Made by a program: the position numbers and the translations under genes
Shown: one piece after another, positions 23,234-33,833 of the stretch
Layout of the letters: the number at the start of each line of letters is the position of its first letter
Position numbering within the stretch: the first letter of the stretch is position 1
From: Notospermus geniculatus
Lineage: Eukaryota; Nemertea; Pilidiophora; Heteronemertea; Lineidae
Assembly (NCBI GenBank): GCA_002633025.1
Contig: NMRB01000686.1
Location: forward strand, 198,853-262,852
Length of the DNA: 64,000 bases
Reading direction: 5' to 3'
Notes under the pieces: model-generated
Databases searched by the model: none
What the model saw: only the letters and a program-made list of their open reading frames with translations
What the model was told of the DNA's origin: nothing

Positions 23234-25491
23234 GCAGATTTGCAAAAGATGTTGAATACTTACTGGCATCTCAATATGTAGTAGAAGCAGACCAAGTGAA
23301 AAAGGAAGCCTATATAGCTTTAAAACAACTAGGAAGCAGCATTCAACGTGGGAAAAAAATAACGGCTGGCATGTTGAAAAATTCCGAGAATCTGAGAGCA
23401 TTAGTCGGGAAAGATGTTGCATTCAAGTTCATGAAGAACGTCAGAGGTACACCTGCATACTGGAAAAGAACATTACATGAGGTGGTGGCAATGGTACGTC
23501 AACTAGGCATTCCAACATGGTTCCTGACAATGTCAGATAATGACCTCAACTGGCCAGAAATAATCCAGACAATTGGTAGACAATACGGCAAGCAATTCTC
23601 AGATGATGATGTGCATGCAATGGAATGGGAAGAAAAATCCCGATGGCTCCGAACAAATCCAGTTACAGCAGCTAGAATGTTCAACTATAGAGTTCAGTCA
23701 TTCTTCAAGGACTTCCTCTGCAGTACTGCCAATCCCACTGGAAACATTCAAGACTTCTTCTACAGAATAGAATTCCAAGCGAGAGGATCACCCCATGCTC
23801 ATTGTATCATATGGGTTGAGAATGCTCCTAGGCTAGATGTTAATTCAGATGAAGAAATCACAGAGTTCATAGATCAGTTTCAAACATGTGAACTGAATGA
23901 ACTGTCCAAAAAGTACCAAAGTCATAAGCACTCACGAACATGCCGACGAAATGGTGGGTGCAGATTTCATTTTCCTAGACCCACCTCTTCTGAAACAATT
24001 GTTGCAAGGAAACCTGATGACAACAACATTGACAAAGAGTATGTCGTTAAACTGCTTGGAAAAGTATCCGATGTTCTTAACGATCCTGCGCTCACTGATG
24101 ATGTAACTCTCACAGATGTGTTGGAGAGAGCTGGTCTCACACAAGAGGTGTACACTGATGCATTGAAAGTTTCCTTCTCTGGTACAAACATTGTGCTGAA
24201 GAGAGATGTTGATGCAAGATTCACCAACTGTTACAACTATGACATCCTCAGCACTTGGCAAGCCAACATGGACCTCCAGTTCATCATAGATCCATACTCG
24301 TGCCTTATGTTCATATGTAGTTACATGATGAAAAGTGAGAAAGTTATGAGTGACCTCTTGAGAAATGTTGCCAAAGAAAACCAAACCAGTGAACTGAGAC
24401 AGCAACTAAAAAAGGGTGGGTCAGAGTTTCTGAACAGTAGAGAAGTCAGTGCACAAGAAGCGGCCTACAAACTCGTGTCCTTACCACTAAAAATGTCCAC
24501 AAGAACACACCAGTTCATCAATACCAACCCAAAGGAGAAACGGGTAACAATGGTCAAACCATCAGCTATTATTGAAGAAATGAATGATGACAGAGAAGAC
24601 CTTTTCTGCACAAGTATCATTGATAGATACGCCGCCAGACCAGATACTATTGAACAGATTTGCTTGGCCGAGTTTCTGGCAAATTATGCACTAGATTCAA
24701 AGAAGTATGACAATGAAAACAATGATCATGATCAAAACATCCTAGAAATTGATAAGTACAAGAGAAAGAAGGAAGCAGTAATCAGGTTCTTTAAACCGAA
24801 ACAAGGTGAAGAAAAATACCACCATATGCTTATGTTGTATCTACCATGGAGGAATGAAAACTCACTGAAAGGGGATCATGAAAGTTATGAAGATCAAGTG
24901 AGAGAGAACATTGAACACATCACAGAGAATGAAAGGCGATACACACGTGATCTGGAAGACCCTGATGAGATCATCATTAACCTTGATAACAATGAATTTC
25001 CTCAACATGCTTGGGACAGGATTGCCCGAAGAGGTCATTGTTCTTCTAACTGCCTTCACTGGAACAGCTGCCTTCAATATCGATGGAATGACACTACATT
25101 CGGCATTTTCCCTTGGGACTGGTCAGTACACACCACTGAACGCTGAAAAGTTGAATACTTTGAGAACAAAACTAGGTAAAATGAGACTACTTATCACAGA
25201 CGAAATTTCCATGGTTGGTGCTGACCTGCTGTTCAAAATCCACAGGCGACTACAAGAAATCATGGGAACATACACAGACTCAGTCTTCGGAAACATCAGC
25301 ATTCTTGCCGTTGGTGACCTGTATCAGCTACCCCCAATAGGTGAAAGCCCAGTGTTTGGTCTTCCTAGAAATCCTTACGCTAAGCTCTATGGTTCAATAT
25401 GGGCAAAAAAGTTCAAAATGATCGAACTTACCCAAATCATGAGACAACGAGGTGACCCAACATTTGGACATGTATTAGGAAGAGTAAGGAC
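23234..25491 (+). pseudogene. Helentron/Helitron Rep and PIF1-helicase part
   Basis: The Rep domain resumes at FAKDVEYLLASQYVVEADQ. The HUH metal site is HAH in RGSPHAHCIIWVENAP (about 23780-23825); this nuclease nicks and joins single strands in rolling-circle transposition. The catalytic tyrosine region reads CLMFICSYMMKSEK near 24300; in related proteins as I recall them a tyrosine often stands where F is. Near 25020 the frame changes and sequence is missing: RDLEDPDEIIINLDNNEFPQ is followed almost at once by EEVIVLLTAFTGTAAFNIDG, so the Walker A loop of the helicase is gone. Walker B-like DEISMVG (25198) and GDLYQLPP (25314) remain. The gene runs into the N gap at 25492. Confidence 0.85.
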
Positions 25492-26201
25492 NNNNNNNNN
25501 NNNNNNNNNNNNNNNNNNNNNNNNNNNNNNNNNNNNNNNNNNNNNNNNNNNNNNNNNNNNNNNNNNNNNNNNNNNNNNNNNNNNNNNNNNNNNNNNNNNN
25601 NNNNNNNNNNNNNNNNNNNNNNNNNNNNNNNNNNNNNNNNNNNNNNNNNNNNNNNNNNNNNNNNNNNNNNNNNNNNNNNNNNNNNNNNNNNNNNNNNNNN
25701 NNNNNNNNNNNNNNNNNNNNNNNNNNNNNNNNNNNNNNNNNNNNNNNNNNNNNNNNNNNNNNNNNNNNNNNNNNNNNNNNNNNNNNNNNNNNNNNNNNNN
25801 NNNNNNNNNNNNNNNNNNNNNNNNNNNNNNNNNNNNNNNNNNNNNNNNNNNNNNNNNNNNNNNNNNNNNNNNNNNNNNNNNNNNNNNNNNNNNNNNNNNN
25901 NNNNNNNNNNNNNNNNNNNNNNNNNNNNNNNNNNNNNNNNNNNNNNNNNNNNNNNNNNNNNNNNNNNNNNNNNNNNNNNNNNNNNNNNNNNNNNNNNNNN
26001 NNNNNNNNNNNNNNNNNNNNNNNNNNNNNNNNNNNNNNNNNNNNNNNNNNNNNNNNNNNNNNNNNNNNNNNNNNNNNNNNNNNNNNNNNNNNNNNNNNNN
26101 NNNNNNNNNNNNNNNNNNNNNNNNNNNNNNNNNNNNNNNNNNNNNNNNNNNNNNNNNNNNNNNNNNNNNNNNNNNNNNNNNNNNNNNNNNNNNNNNNNNN
26201 N
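25492..26201. other. Assembly gap (710 N)
   Basis: Unresolved bases inside the PIF1 helicase region. The true length is unknown. The rest of the helicase should lie here or have been replaced. Confidence 1.
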
Positions 26202-26261
26202 ACTGCTTTTCTCAGAGGGGCCTGGATTGAAGCACTATGAAAATTCACAATGATGGCTCGC
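26202..26261 (-). repeat. Repeat fragment inverted relative to 59338-59398
   Basis: Directly after the gap, TTTTCTCAGAGGGGCCTGG and TGAAAATTCACAATG match the reverse complement of about 59338-59398, with GGCTCGCCCTTAA following in both. The gap edge thus falls in a dispersed repeat, which may be why it was not closed. Confidence 0.7.
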
Positions 26262-26367
26262 CCTTAAGTGCCAAATCAACCTTGTCACCCAAGAAAGTTG
26301 CAAATCTACCACCGCACATAGAAAATTCTACCATGCATCATTCAAACATCATGTTCTCCTGTTAATG

Positions 26368-26695
26368 TCATAACAGGAGTTATAAAGGAAAAACCATCCG
26401 AGGGCCGTGGAATGGCGGCCATCTTGAATCCAATATGGCGGCTGATTGACGTCATACCCAATACCACCATTCGATTGGTCATTCCAATAAACATAGGAAA
26501 AGCCGTTAAAATTAGTTTCCTAGCTGTATTAGAACAGGAGTTATAAAGGAAGAAACATCTGAGGGCCGTGGAATGGCGGCCATCTTGAATCCAATATGGC
26601 GGCCGATTGACGTCATACACAATATCGCCATTCGATTGGTGGCACCCGAAAACATAAGGATAGCCGTTAAAACTAGCTTCCTATGAGTTTTAGAA
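26368..26695. repeat. Tandem pair carrying YY1, CRE and CCAAT motifs
   Basis: Two units of about 165 bp start near AACAGGAGTTATAAAGGA (26368, 26533). Each holds GGCGGCCATCTTGAATCC, an inverted ATATGGCGGC, TGACGTCA and ATTGGT. These are consensus cores for YY1 (twice, facing), CREB/ATF and NF-Y. The order is identical in both units. Minus-strand frames across it come from the repeat and are not genes. The role is unknown; such modules can be transposon promoters. Confidence 0.7.
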
Positions 26696-27291
26696 CACAA
26701 GTTATTTCAAGAAACGCGGATTTGACGTCTTTTTGTTACACCACGCACAACAATGAAGGACGCTATTTTCGCATTGTTGGCACCCAAGGTTAAGTCATGA
26801 TTCATGGAACAGAAAGACTGACACCTGTGCTTACTTAAGTGCTATGAATCTCGCCAGTCAACGTTATAGGGTTTATTCAGTGGAAAACAATGTAACAAAG
26901 AAATCACTTTTCTCTAATCGATTTTCATACTTATCGAGAAAAACGCGTTTTTCCCGAGGAGTTTCTTCAGAAATCCCTTTTAACGGGAAACTTTGTAGGC
27001 GCCTATGATGCTTACCGTTGATTGTAGGCAGCACAGGAGTGATTTTTTGACTACATACCGGCACATTGTTCATTATTGCAAAAAATCAATTTTTGACCAT
27101 ATTTGGTCATTGTCACGTGACCCCCAAGTTTATTTGCATATAACGCCCCAACTAACCGTAGTTTTCTTTGGCACCCCTTCTAAATTTGAACTAGAATGTC
27201 TGTAGAACATATTTGCAAAAAATCGTAAATATGTCCGCCGCGTCCGCTTCTGACCCCTAAGCGACCGGACTAATCGGCTCTTGTCCCACTC

Positions 27292-27621
27292 CGCCAGTTT
27301 ATTGAAAACCTGAACACTTGCCTACAAACCGTTGATCCGACATATCCAACCATTCTCAGTGGTGACTTCAATGTTGATATACAAAATAATCCTTCAGACA
27401 TGTCAAATATATTGATATCATATTTAAATAACTGGAAACTTTCACAGGCCGTTTCGACAAAAACAACCGACTATGGATCACTTCTTGGTCATCTCTACAC
27501 TAAAATACCAAAGCTAAAATTAACAGTCTCTGTAAAAGATTGTTACTTTTCGGACCATGATATCGTGTATCTGAAAATAACAAACTTCCTCCATCAGGAC
27601 CCCAGCCGACTTCCTCAATAG
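27292..27621 (+). pseudogene. APE-like endonuclease fragment, Helentron C-terminal domain
   Basis: An open frame reads RQFIENLNTCLQTVDPTYPT, then ILSGDFNVDIQ, DYGSLLGHLYT and CYFSDHDIVYLKI, ending at 27621. GDFN and SDHD are the hallmark motifs of apurinic-endonuclease-type nucleases. The N-terminal half of the domain is missing. The word before H in GSLLGHLYT is G where D is usual. Its position 3' of a PIF1 helicase in the same orientation fits the C-terminal endonuclease that Helentrons carry; a LINE fragment is the alternative. Followed by TCAATAGGTGTCACTA, also seen at 63206. Confidence 0.7.
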
Positions 27622-27703
27622 GTGTCACTATTGGGGTTGAAACGACTGAAATGAAGCTGAAAACTTGATGTCGCAGGGATCAAAGTCCCCCTGGAATCAA
27701 AAT

Positions 27704-30190
27704 CCGGTGTCGTAGAATGTCATGCCCCCCGATAGCAGATGCCCCACAACAGTAGACTCTGACCAAGTAAGCCGCAGCCACAATATAAATACGAAACCAG
27801 TTCCTTATGGCCGACGGATGCAAGGGGGAGTTGAGAATTCGGGAGTGGAGATCAGGTTGACATGATCTCCCTTATCCAGCTGGAATGTGGATCCTGAATG
27901 GAGGAAAAAATATCAAAAAACGTTTGTTTAGGGATGGATGGATGCATTCCTCATTTACAAAATAAAGGGCTGCCACTAGGCTACCTGCAGCAGCCTAGCG
28001 GTAGCCCGCGTAGCTTACGTCATTGTGATTAGGACCCATAGGAAATTCCACAGCACCACTGAAATCCCGTCAATATGAAAAAACGTAGTTGTCGGCTAAG
28101 CCAAGTCATTCACAGCCCCAAAAAGAAACATAGGTCTATTACTGAATATTTACTTTTTCCGGCGTGACCGTGGAGCTTGCTTCTGATATGTGTCGTGAAA
28201 CATTATATAGGCTACCACACGAAACTCACGTTCGGTCGACTCCGTAGCGCCAGATTAGTTCCAAAATCCTCCGGTGGGGCGCTTGGGAATTCTACACCGA
28301 AAACTGGACCATAGAAATTGTTCGTTGTGCGTCACTAACTGCATCAATTAAACGGCCGAAATGAGGCTCGTTGATAAATTTGGTTCCTTCTTTTCACATT
28401 TTTGTCAACTTCTCATCGTGTCTACAGTACGGCGCCCGTTACGGGACATGTATTATTATTTTTAAATCTTGCACTGCGTGTTTTAATCTCGCACTGCGAC
28501 TTTTTAAAGTCGCACTGCGACTTTTAATCTCGCAGTGCGACTTTTTAATCTCTCAATCTCGCACTGCGACTTTTAATCTCGCACTGCGACTTTATAAACT
28601 CGCACTGCGACTTTTTAAACTCGCACTGCGACTTTTTAAACTCGCACTGCGACATTATAAACTCGCACTGCGCCTTTTTAATCTCGCACTGGCTGAAATA
28701 TTTGAGCGTGACGGACTTTATAAACTCGCACTGCGACTTTTTAAACTCGCACTGTGACTTTTAATCTCGCAGTGCGACTTTTTAATCTCACAATCTCGCA
28801 CTGCGACTTTTAATCTCGCACTGCGACTATATAATCTCGCACTGCGACTTTATAAAGTCGCACTGCGAGTTTAAAAAGACACAGTGCGAGTTTAAAAAGT
28901 CGCAGTGCTAGTTTATAAAGTCGCAGTGCGAGTTTAAAAAGTCGCAGTGCGAGTTTAAAAAGACGCAGTGCGAGTTTATCAAGTCGCAGTGCGAGTTTAA
29001 AAAGTCGCAGTGCGAGTTTAAAAAGTCGCACTGCGAGTTTAAAAAGTCGCACTGCGAGTTTATCAAGTCGCAGTGCGACTTTTTTAAAAGTCGCAGTACG
29101 AGTTTGCGAGTTTATAAAGTCGCAGTGCGAGTTTAAAAAGTCGCAGTACGAGTTTATAAAGTCGCAGTGCGAGATTAAAAGTCGCAGTGCGAGATTGTGA
29201 GATTAAAAAGTCGCAGTGCGAGATTAAAAGTCGCAGTGCGACTTTAAAAAGTCGCAGTGCGAGTTTATAAAGTCGCACTGCGAGTTTATAAAGTCGCACT
29301 GCGAGTTTAAAAAGACACAGTGCGAGTTTAAAAAGTCGCAGTACGAGTTTATAAAGTCGCAGTGCGGGATTAAAAGTCGCAGTGTGAGATTGTGAGATTA
29401 AAAAGTCGCAGTGCGAGATTAAAAGTCGCAGTGCGACTTTAAAAAGTCGCAGTGCGAGTTCATAAAGTCGCACTGCGAGATTATAAAGTCGCACTGCGAC
29501 TTTTTAAAAAGTCGCAGTGCTAGTTTATAAAGTCGCAGTGCGAGTTTAAAAAAGTCGCAGTGCGAGTTTATAAAGACGCAGTGCGAGTTTATAAAGTCGC
29601 AGTGCGAGATTAAAAGTCGCAGTGCGAGATTGTGAGATTAAAAAGTCGCAGTGCGAGATTAAAAGTCGCAGTGCGACTTTAAAAAGTCGCAGTGCGAGTT
29701 TATAAAGTCGCACTGCGAGTTTATAAAGTCGCACTGCGAGTTTAAAAAGACACAGTGCGAGTTTAAAAAGTCGCAGTACGAGTTTATAAAGTCGCAGTGC
29801 GGGATTAAAAGTCGCAGTGTGAGATTGTGAGATTAAAAAGTCGCAGTGCGAGATTAAAAGTCGCAGTGCGACTTTAAAAAGTCGCAGTGCGAGTTTATTA
29901 AAAATAATACATGTCCCGTAAAGGGCGCCGTACTACAGTTCATTCGGTTAGTTTTGGGTTGAAAAACTGACATTGGTTGGTGTGGACATGGCCGTTAACC
30001 AAGGAACTAAAATTGCTCACCTCGACAAATCTCAGACTAAGGCAACTTGACGATGTGACTCGCCGGCTACGTCGTTTTATCCCCTGGCGGCGAGCCCAGG
30101 AATCGCTGCGTCAAGAACTTCTATTACCAGATGTCCCCTGAACAAAAGAACCGGGCATCTGATATCGGGGGCATAACATTCTATGACATT
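27704..30190. repeat. Inverted repeat pair bracketing the foldback region
   Basis: Bases 27704-27750 (with GTCATGCCCCCCGATAGCAG) are inverted at about 30142-30190 (CTGATATCGGGGGCATAAC). Identity is high over about 45 bp. Between them are about 670 bp of non-coding sequence, the foldback element and about 200 bp more. It may be an element into which the foldback copy inserted. Confidence 0.55.
28428..29932. mobile_element. Foldback-type element with internal subrepeats, 6-bp TSD
   Basis: The ends are TACGGCGCCCGTTACGGG and its near inverse, with about 34 matched bases continuing into ACATGTATTATT, flanked by CTACAG at 28422-28427 and 29933-29938. Inside, about 19-21-bp units (CTCGCACTGCGACTTTTTAA) run in one direction to about 28853 and in the opposite direction after it, so each arm is a subrepeat array. 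The right arm is longer and contains a duplicated block of about 435 bp (compare 29364 and 29799). Terminal unique ends plus inverted subrepeat arrays are the architecture of Drosophila FB and similar foldback elements. Leu/Lys-rich frames on both strands are translations of the repeat. Confidence 0.85.
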
Positions 30191-32183
30191 TGTCTTCTTG
30201 TTCAGCGAGGGGTTGCCTTTAGAGACCATGGCCATTCGAATAATCTGATAATAAGGGGGCTATTGTTCAGCGGCGTTCCATTCCTGTGACGATGATCCCT
30301 GTCACACCGGTCCTGATCAATTTCTCACACGAAAAGGCATCCATTGGACATGTACCTAGGCTCCCCAGTATATGCATGCAGCATTACACTCACAGACATG
30401 GTACCAAACATAACTCAATCATTCAGACTTGCTTCACCGTGCAATTACTGTTAGTAATAAATTGATCACACCATGAAACGATTACCCCGAATAATTTCAA
30501 ATTGTACCGTGTGCCACCCGGAAATATTTCTATTGTCCGATTAACGAAAAGTTTGACCAAAAAGTTCGATCAAAAAGTTTGAAAGAAAAACTGGATCATG
30601 TGAACTGACCATTAAAGTTAATCGGTTCACTTTCATGAACCTTCACGTACGTACACACGCCTACCAATAGTCCAAGGTTGTGCTCAGTCAACTGGCAGAT
30701 ATTGACAATGACCTGTTGTTTACATTATTCTGTCTGTTTCACAGGCCTGAGTGAATATACTCAGTCAATACCGATCGTACCCCTGATCAAACCATGTCCA
30801 ACAATTCTTTATTGCCAATGCATTTATTGCACCATTCAAAGGTTTATGTAACAATGCGCCCCAAAGGCCTATAAGAGCCGACGTCGTAAGGCAGTGAGCC
30901 ACTTCAACACCAGAACTCGATCTGATGCTATTGAGACCGTCCGACACGCAGTGCAAGATTTTCTCCCGTCCGAGCGCCAGGTGAGTACGCTAAATTATTC
31001 CAACAAAATTTTCCGGTCGTTTTTACCCGCTTCATGTACCCTCTTCATCTTAATTGTACTTTGTATTTTCTATCTCCTATTTCATGGCGCTCGTCCACGC
31101 AATTGCCACCGACCGCCTGCTGGGCATATGCGTCTGTCGCCTCGCCGGATAATGTTGACCGACGTCCGACGGAGCAAACAGAAATTAGGCCTAACCCGTG
31201 ACGAGTCATCGTCGTCTCTCCGTTGCCGCCGACACCTTTGGCCGGTTCTGCCTGTTCCAAATTTTTGCATGGATGGAACGAACATCGCCCGACCAAAGCA
31301 TACCAACAGAAATGAACACATTCAACTTTCCTGTCCGTGACTCCAGTGTACATGTACTTCGGTACCTTCCTGCGTTTTTAAACACGCCTACCACTTTCCC
31401 AAATATTACAAGTTTTCCCTTGCCCGAGTTACTTTGAACTTTCATAATGTCGGTCGTTCTTGCTGTTTTTCAGAATGGACACCCTTGTTAAAGTTAAGGT
31501 AGTGCGACATAACGAACCCAAAATCAAGATGGAAAATCAAGATGGCGCCCACCAGGAGGCGTTTTTTACGTGTCACCCGTCTTCAACTTAATCAGTATTA
31601 AAAACTCCACCAGTGTACCAAATTTGATGCTTTTATACCGATTTGCACGATTTTACCCCTTATCGGCCGGACTAGAATCTGCTAATGACGTATCGGCGGC
31701 AGCTATTCCCAAAGAAGCCAAGTTTCCAAGAAAGCGTCTGGCGTACCTTCATTTCTCGCTTCGAACATTAAGCGACGTAGTGCAACGAATGTCAGCAAGA
31801 TAAACACTCGGTAACCTATCCCAGCGATGTTTTGTATCATAAGCTAAACATCCTGGGGATAGTCCGTTGAAGAAACCATCATGCTATCTCATTTCGGCTT
31901 CTGTAGCTTGCCCTTGGAGCGCTGCATACAGATGTACACGATGTACGCATGATGTACAGATCTGCTAGCTGATGCGCGCGCATCCTGCCTGGTAGGAATT
32001 CCGACCACACTTCCGGTTTCGCGACCCCGACACCAGTTCCCAACGTGTACACGGAGGAACTGGATGCCGGTTTACTTCATGTCGAACTCCTCGCATCCCA
32101 ATCTGTCCCCATTCTTTCTGCCACCAGGTTCCTTCTTTCTCGGCGGAGGATCGTAGTTCCGATAGATGCCAAATGGAATTGAA
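30191..32183. other. No supported gene; 3' part of composite insertion
   Basis: The block 30290-30350 (CACACCGGTCCTGATCAATT, AAAAGGCATCCATTGGA) matches 63245-63295. At 30960-30970 CGCCAGGTGAGTACG is a strong splice-donor match after a short frame, but no gene could be built. Other open frames (30894-31340, 31198-31437) have no recognisable domain. Confidence 0.4.
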
Positions 32184-32587
32184 AAGTTTAATCACGGATC
32201 CTGTACGTTCCAGTTACACAATACAGTACTTCTCAAGGTCAGAGGTCAAGGTCATAGTCAACCATCACATAACATGAGATAAGTCAGAATCTGGTGATGG
32301 TAGAAGCCTAACACGTTCACCGACACCGAGGTTATCAAGAATGAGGTTTCAGATTACGCAACGACCTTGAAGGTCACAGGTCAAGGTCAAGGTCAAACAC
32401 TTCTAAAGTGCAAATCTCTCAGAATTTCAGGGTTAAACTAATTGGAAATCTGAATTAACCATCTCCCATAAGTTCCAGTTACGCAATAGGCCTACTTCTC
32501 AAGGTCAGAGGTCAAGGTCACAGTTAACTAGCTCTACAGTAGTAAACTTCTCATCGGAAACCATTGACATCGCTCCGATGTCCTTTT
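32184..32587. repeat. AGGTCA-rich repeat block, right end
   Basis: One and a half units of the repeat seen at 16530-17290, in the same orientation, with AGGTCAGAGGTCAAGGTCA near 32236 and again near 32500. It begins inside a unit (AAGTTTAATCACGGATCC) and ends CATCGGAAACCATTG, then a small hairpin and T-rich tail. This is the right edge of the 16.3-kb insertion. Confidence 0.75.
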
Positions 32588-32593
32588 CTTGTT

Positions 32594-32739
32594 CAGGACG
32601 ATTCGCCTAAGTAGGAAGTTAAGTGTCATACTTTGACTTAAGTACGTTTATGAATACGGACCCTGGCGTCGTGGGGTATATCAACACAAAAGATAAGTAT
32701 CACATTTAGACTTAAGTAGTTTTTTATGAATACGGGGCC
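32594..32739 (+). mobile_element. TIR element copy A, right part
   Basis: CAGGACGATTCGCCTAAGTA continues copy A after the 16.3-kb insertion and matches copy B at 44781. It ends in the TIR TTTATGAATACGGACCC (to 32663). A second tandem end of the same type, TTTTATGAATACGGGGCC, closes at 32739, as in copy B (44960). Confidence 0.8.
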
Positions 32740-32884
32740 TGAGCCTTCGTTTGAGGTGTCTGCAGGGCGTTTGCAATTCTCTTGCTCATCGCATGGGGGC
32801 TTTTTGTTCGGAGGCATCAACATTAAAATGGCCAAGGCCACAAGGCCTAACTCGAGGCCTACATGCATTGAACCGACGTGTGTG

Positions 32885-33330
32885 TACTTAAGGTACCTCA
32901 AGAGGTACCTTAAGATTTGAGGGGATCTGCTTACCTTAGGACTGTTTATGCATAACACATAAGAAGAGGGTAATTCTTAGGACAAAACTTAAGAGAAATT
33001 TCTTAGATTTAATGGAAATTTTGCACTTACATGTAAGATGTTACGGCCCCTGGAATATACATGTTCATGTAGAACTCGTGTTAGTTTACCGTTCGGAATG
33101 GAAAATCCAAGATGTCTGCCGGGATGTCTTCCTCTCGGCCATATTGAATATCGGGTCTCAAGCAAAATCGACAGGCAACCTCCCTGATCCACCCCATCAC
33201 ACCATACAAATACAGGTATGAGATAAATAGGGCACCCCGTTCTTGAGGGTACGGTCCGGAATGCTAAAACCAAGATGTCTTCCTCGCGGCCATATTGAAT
33301 ATCGGGTCGAACGAAAATCGATAGCATCAT
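32885..33330. repeat. Diverged relatives of the copy A/B family and a short tandem duplication
   Basis: At 32890 a palindrome, AAGGTACCTCAAGAGGTACC, followed by TTAAGATTTGAGG parallels AAGACACCTCGGGAGGTGTC and TTAGATTTGAG in copies A and B. Further on, blocks near 33092 and 33255 are direct repeats, sharing CGGCCATATTGAATATCGGG. No gene. Confidence 0.45.
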
Positions 33331-33650
33331 TTGGTTGTTAATTACTCCACTTTCAGGTCTTAGCAGTGGTAGCTGATGGAGCAAGTTCGTGTGGCTAGTG
33401 GCCCGCATTGTCTTCAGACGGCGCGGCGGTGACACCGGTGGTGTCGCGCGAGAGAGCAAGCAGCCACTGTAGACCTGACGCCAATAAAAGTGAGCCTAAC
33501 TTGGTAGAATTGTATCTTATCTCCGTATTTCTACATTCGAACCTAAAAATGATCAGGCACGTCTTTTTATGTTCAGTAGGTGTCTAAATAACCTGAAAGA
33601 CAGATATTTTGTGAAGGCATATTTCAAACCCCGTGGCACCATGGCGCAAC
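33331..33650. other. No supported gene
   Basis: Flank of the LINE target palindrome. Short frames only. Confidence 0.45.
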
Positions 33651-33833
33651 ATACCGGATTGTTCCCCCAATACCGCTCAGTGTTTTTTTTTTGTTTAAAC
33701 ATATTTTTATTATTTACATTAATCAAAATGTACATAAATAAAAAGGGAATACAAGGGATTGGTTAGAAGGCTATTGCCTATTTAAAACCTCTCCCAAAAC
33801 AAGTTACAGAAGAAAAGAGCAAAGTACAAGCAT

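Larger units (their letters stand above)
16274..32587 (+). mobile_element. 16.3-kb Helentron-like composite insertion
   Basis: The sequence of copy B at 44771-44790 is uninterrupted. In copy A it breaks after CTTGTT (16268-16273) and resumes after a second CTTGTT (32588-32593). The left edge is ATGGTTTCCGATCT with its own inverse. The right edge carries ATCGGAAACCAT (32553-32564), the inverse of the left 12 bp, followed by a CATCGG...CCGATG stem and a T-rich end. Inside, on the plus strand, are zinc finger-OTU, Rep, PIF1 helicase and APE-like endonuclease segments in Helentron order. Helentrons are known to have subterminal inverted repeats, a 3' hairpin and insertion at TT; the 6-bp direct repeat and a TT insertion are both compatible here. 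All coding parts are broken, and later elements are nested inside. It could instead be several successive insertions. Confidence 0.65.

Noticed and set aside
26342-26700. Two similar minus-strand frames
   Set aside because: They arise because the same 165-bp non-coding unit is duplicated; no domain and no start context.
28371-29734. Long frames rich in LALRLFK/LALRLYK on both strands
   Set aside because: They are direct translations of the foldback subrepeat; both strands and several frames give similar text, and the repeat has its own TSD.
28440-29900. CRISPR-like array
   Set aside because: Units are contiguous, variable and inverted halfway, with no unique spacers, and the sequence is eukaryotic.
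30894-31340. 148-codon frame ending near several overlapping frames
   Set aside because: Arg/His-rich with no domain; a splice donor at about 30965 interrupts it. Kept only as a note.
32594-32663. Independent MITE end
   Set aside because: Comparison with copy B shows it is the right end of copy A, displaced by the 16.3-kb insertion.
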